The translations under genes and the position numbers were made by a program. From positions 1 through 64,000 of the forward strand of contig NZ_JQKD01000025.1 of assembly GCF_000745855.1 (NCBI RefSeq): DNA of 64,000 bases, in the 5' to 3' direction. Origin of the DNA: Xenophilus azovorans DSM 13620. GTDB taxonomy: Bacteria; Pseudomonadota; Gammaproteobacteria; Burkholderiales; Burkholderiaceae_C. Below the pieces are notes generated by a model. It worked only from the letters and a program-made list of their open reading frames with translations. It searched no databases and had not been told where the DNA came from. Positions 61,688 to 64,000 of this stretch are shown here, in pieces. The stretch's first letter is position 1, and each line of letters begins with the position of its first letter.

Positions 61688-61783
61688 TGCGTTTTGCACA
61701 ACGCAAACCGATGCGCTCGGGGCCGATCTATTGGAAGAAACCGGATAATTGCTTGAAGCCCCGCGCATCTTTCCAATTAGAAT
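61688..61783 (+). promoter_or_regulatory. Upstream region of the H-NS family gene
   Basis: This stretch has lower GC than the surroundings. It holds a hairpin/palindrome TGCGTT-TTGCAC-AACGCA (61688-61705) and a possible promoter TTGAAG (61753-61758), 19 nt, TAGAAT (61778-61783). The long spacer makes it weak. An AT-rich bend-prone region is expected here, since H-NS proteins usually bind their own promoters. Confidence 0.45.
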
Positions 61784-61814
61784 GCGCGGCGTTTTCAGTG
61801 GAAGGAGTTATCCA

Positions 61815-62159
61815 ATGGCCATCACGCTCGCCGAAATCAATTCCCAGATCCAGGAGCACGACAGCAAGATCGCACAATTGCGCAAGCAGGCGGAAGAACT
61901 GCGTGGACAAGAACGTGCCGGTGTGATCGAGGAGGTCCGGCGCAAGATCGCAGAGTACGGTATCACGGCGTCCGATTTGCGGCTCACGGCCGGACGCGGC
62001 GCCGGCAAGCGCAGCGTGTCGGCGGCGCCGGCCAAGCAGGCAGCCAAATACCGCAGCCCCACCGGCGAGACCTGGTCCGGAGGCAGGGGGCGCAAGCCGC
62101 GCTGGGTGGTCGAGGCATTGGCTGCCGGCAAATCGCTGGCCGATTTCGAGATCAAGTAA
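61815..62159 (+). CDS. H-NS family nucleoid protein (short betaproteobacterial type)
   Basis: A 114-aa protein. The N-terminal half is a coiled-coil oligomerisation segment (ITLAEINSQIQEHDSKIAQLRKQAEEL). The C-terminal segment reads KYRSPTGETWSGGRGRKPRWVVEALAAG, the AT-hook-like DNA-binding motif of the H-NS family (consensus Y-x-P-x-T-G-x-T-W-S-G-R-G-R-x-P-x-W). It silences AT-rich DNA. AAGGAG precedes ATG 61815; a longer frame from 61749 is not supported. Confidence 0.92.
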   Translation: MAITLAEINSQIQEHDSKIAQLRKQAEELRGQERAGVIEEVRRKIAEYGITASDLRLTAGRGAGKRSVSAAPAKQAAKYRSPTGETWSGGRGRKPRWVVEALAAGKSLADFEIK

Positions 62160-62184
62160 GGCCTGCCTCGAAGGCCCGCAAAAA

Positions 62185-62211
62185 ACAAAGCCCGCTCGAT
62201 GCGGGCTTTGT
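62185..62211. terminator. Bidirectional terminator between the H-NS and quinone oxidoreductase genes
   Basis: ACAAAGCCCGC and GCGGGCTTTGT make a perfect 11-bp stem with loop TCGAT. On the minus strand it is followed by TTTTT, ending the convergent oxidoreductase gene; on the plus strand it ends the H-NS gene with the TTTG inside the stem. Confidence 0.93.
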
Positions 62212-62230
62212 TCATTGGAGCGGGGCCGGC

Positions 62231-63217
62231 TCAATTGACCAGCACCAGCTTTCCCATCACGCCGCGCGAGCCCATGCGCGCATAGGCCGCCTTCAGTTCC
62301 GACATCGGCATGGCGCGGTCGATCACGGGCTTGATCCGGCCCTCGACATACCACTTCGCCAATTCGCCCATCATGCGGGTATTGGCCTCGGGTTCGCGGC
62401 GGGCGAAGTCGCCCCAGAATACGCCGACCAGCGATGCGCCCTTGAGCAGCGTGAGATTCAGGGGCAGCGCCGGAATCGGCCCCGACGCAAAGCCGACCAC
62501 CAGATAGCGGCCGCGCCATGCAATGGAACGGAAGGCCGGCTCGGCGAAATCGCCGCCCACCGGGTCGTAGATCACGTCGGGCCCCTTGCCGCCGGTGGCC
62601 TCCTTGATGGCGTCGCGGAAGCCGCCGGGCAGCGGATGGGTGCTGTAGTTGATGGTGGCGTCGGCGCCCAGCGAGCGGCACAGGGCGCATTTCTCGTCGG
62701 TGGAGGCGGCCGCGATGACGCGGGCGCCGGCCGCCTTGGCGATCTGGATGGCCGCCGTGCCCACACCGCCGGCCGCGCCGAGCACCAGCACCGTCTCGCC
62801 GGCGCGCAGTTGGGCGCGATCCATCAGCGCATGCCAGGAGGTAGCGTAGATCATGATGAACGCCGCCGCGTCCACGTCCGTGAAGGCGTCGGGCAGCGGC
62901 ATGCACAGCGCCGCCGGCGCCAGCGTGTGCGTGCCGAAGCCGCCGGTGCCGGAAAGGCACGCGACGCGCTGGCCGGGCTTCAGGTGCTTCACGCCGTCGC
63001 CCACCGCCTGCACCACGCCGGCGTATTCCGAGCCGGGCACGAAGGGCAGTTCGGGCTTCATCTGGTACTTGTTCTGCACGATCAGCAGGTCGGGGAAGTT
63101 CAGGCTGGCCGCTTTGATCTCCACCAGCACCTGGCCCGGCCCGGGTTGGGGGGTGGGCAGTTCCTTCCACGTCAGCGCATCGACGCCGACCGGGTTTTCG
63201 CAAAGCCATGCATGCAT
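62231..63217 (-). CDS. Zinc-free NADPH:quinone oxidoreductase (MDR superfamily)
   Basis: A 328-aa protein of the Qor group. It lacks the zinc ligands of alcohol dehydrogenases. It starts MHAWLCENPVG and shows PGSEYAGVVQAVGDGVKHLKPGQRV, the NADPH loop VLGAAGGVGTAAIQIAK with AASTDEKCALCRSLGAD, and IYDPVGGDFAEPAFRSIAWRGRYLVVGFASG. It reduces quinones or enoyl-type substrates with NADPH. AAGGAG precedes ATG 63217. Confidence 0.9.
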   Translation of the reverse strand: MHAWLCENPVGVDALTWKELPTPQPGPGQVLVEIKAASLNFPDLLIVQNKYQMKPELPFVPGSEYAGVVQAVGDGVKHLKPGQRVACLSGTGGFGTHTLAPAALCMPLPDAFTDVDAAAFIMIYATSWHALMDRAQLRAGETVLVLGAAGGVGTAAIQIAKAAGARVIAAASTDEKCALCRSLGADATINYSTHPLPGGFRDAIKEATGGKGPDVIYDPVGGDFAEPAFRSIAWRGRYLVVGFASGPIPALPLNLTLLKGASLVGVFWGDFARREPEANTRMMGELAKWYVEGRIKPVIDRAMPMSELKAAYARMGSRGVMGKLVLVN

Positions 63218-63314
63218 GCGATTCGTCTCCTTCGGGTAGCGGGGCATGATACGGGTCGGCTGCGGCGCGTTCTTGTCGCTGGTGCGACCGGCGCGGGCGC
63301 AGGCGGCGGCCTCC

Positions 63315-63320
63315 TAGAAT
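63315..63320 (+). promoter_or_regulatory. Candidate -10 element (TAGAAT) for surE
   Basis: TAGAAT lies 15 bases before the surE ATG, in the CCTAGAATCGCAG context also found upstream of the HU gene (58878-58883). No good -35 hexamer is seen at 17 nt. The start of RNA would be very close to the ATG. Confidence 0.4.
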
Positions 63321-63334
63321 CGCAGCCTGACGAC

Positions 63335-64000
63335 ATGAAGATCCTCATTTCCAACGACGACGGCTACCAGGCCCCCGGCATCGTCGCGCTGCACCGGGCG
63401 CTGGCCGAGGTGGCCGACGTCGAAGTCATCGCACCCGAGCACAACAACAGTGCCAAGTCCAATGCACTGACGCTGGCGGCGCCGCTGTACGTGCACGAGG
63501 CGCACAACGGCTTTCGCTACGTCACCGGCACGCCGGCCGACTGCGTGCACATCGCGCTCAAGGGCTTGCTCGACCACCGCCCCGACCTGGTCGTCTCCGG
63601 CATCAACAACGGCGCCAACATGGGCGACGACACCATCTACTCCGGCACCGTGGGCGCGGCGATGGAGGCGTACCTGTTCGGCATCCCGGCCATCGCGATC
63701 TCGCAGATCGAGAAGGGCTGGGCGCACATCGACGCGGCGGCGCAGGTCGCGCAGCGGCTGGTGCAGCGCATCGAGCGCGAACGCATGCTGGAGGGGCCGG
63801 CCTGGCTGCTGAACTTGAACGTGCCCAACCTGCCCGCCGACCAGCTCAAGCCCCTGAAGGTGTGCCGGCTGGGCCGCCGTCACGCGGCCGAGAAAGTCAT
63901 CACGCAGCAGAGTCCGCGCGGCGAGACCATGTACTGGATCGCCGGCGCCGGCGCGGCCAAGGACAGCAGCGAGGGCACGGACTTCCACACCACCGCGGCC
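63335..64000 (+). CDS. surE: 5'/3'-nucleotidase SurE, N-terminal part (runs off the window)
   Basis: The first 222 residues of SurE. MKILISNDDGYQAPGIVALHRAL carries the metal-binding DD pair. APEHNNSAKSNALTL, YVTGTPADCVHIAL and VVSGINNGANMGDDTIYSGTVGAAMEAYLFG complete the active site. It removes phosphate from nucleoside monophosphates in starvation. SurE proteins are usually about 250 aa, so 30 or so residues are missing past the window end. pcm, nlpD and rpoS commonly follow surE. Confidence 0.95.
   Translation, partial: MKILISNDDGYQAPGIVALHRALAEVADVEVIAPEHNNSAKSNALTLAAPLYVHEAHNGFRYVTGTPADCVHIALKGLLDHRPDLVVSGINNGANMGDDTIYSGTVGAAMEAYLFGIPAIAISQIEKGWAHIDAAAQVAQRLVQRIERERMLEGPAWLLNLNVPNLPADQLKPLKVCRLGRRHAAEKVITQQSPRGETMYWIAGAGAAKDSSEGTDFHTTAA

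Overview
This window is about 64 kb of very GC-rich chromosomal DNA from a betaproteobacterium. It is most likely a member of the Burkholderiales, probably Comamonadaceae. The pointers are Bug/TctC-type tricarboxylate receptors, a phasin gene (PHB storage), an EarP/EF-P pair with Arg32 in EF-P, a sigma-70 with a long Lys/Ala-rich head, the dnaG-rpoD order, an H-NS protein of the short betaproteobacterial type, and '(c)tagaat' start-proximal promoters. There is no sign of phage, integrase, transposase or CRISPR. Apart from short intergenic repeats it reads as stable core and catabolic chromosome.

Layout. 1-4.3 kb: the end of etfA, a nitronate monooxygenase fused to a ferritin-like domain, a CBS/BON protein, a LysR regulator and a VanA-like Rieske oxygenase. 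4.5-10 kb: a GntR/FCD regulator divergent from the oxygenase, then a complete five-gene branched-chain-type ABC uptake system (substrate-binding protein, two permeases, two ATPases). 10-15.6 kb: a RibD/DHFR-like protein, a lone DUF4329 protein, and a LysR-controlled catabolic set (HMG-CoA lyase family, CoA transferase, Bug receptor). 15.7-18.2 kb: a small lipoprotein, a zinc-ribbon membrane protein and a Bcr/CflA drug exporter. 18.2-23.9 kb: rpoD, dnaG and a YihY-family membrane protein. 23.9-28.6 kb: a GlxA-type regulator, dienelactone hydrolase, SDR dehydrogenase, phasin, thioesterase, and two small stress-type proteins.

28.8-35.1 kb is a tight five-gene run: pncB, NhaD-type antiporter, hydroxyacid dehydrogenase, RmuC and an MFS permease. 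35.3-47.4 kb is the most unusual block. It is a seven-gene, overlapping-start operon encoding a WGR/DUF4132 giant protein, a secreted small protein, a MoxR AAA+ ATPase, a DUF5682 protein, a membrane-anchored Gly-rich protein, a von Willebrand A (MIDAS) protein and a double SWIM zinc-finger protein. Five of these match in order and size the poorly understood Escherichia coli yehI-yehL-yehM-yehP-yehQ genes. The two envelope proteins are additions.

47.4-54.9 kb: LOG-family protein, crotonase, MgtC/DUF4010 membrane protein, efp, earP, uvrC and pgsA. 55-58.9 kb: a DMT exporter, a LysR regulator, and a fluoroacetate/haloacetate dehalogenase translationally coupled to a tartrate/D-malate dehydrogenase. 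58.9-64 kb: HU with a near-consensus promoter, tRNA-Val(TAC), ppiD, tRNA-His(GTG), an H-NS family gene, a quinone oxidoreductase and the start of surE.

Most genes lie in short operons joined by 1-8 nt ATGA/GTGA/TGATG overlaps. Divergent promoter regions often carry palindromes that look like sites for the adjacent regulator. The enzyme calls rest on motifs and family resemblance judged by eye, with no database search.
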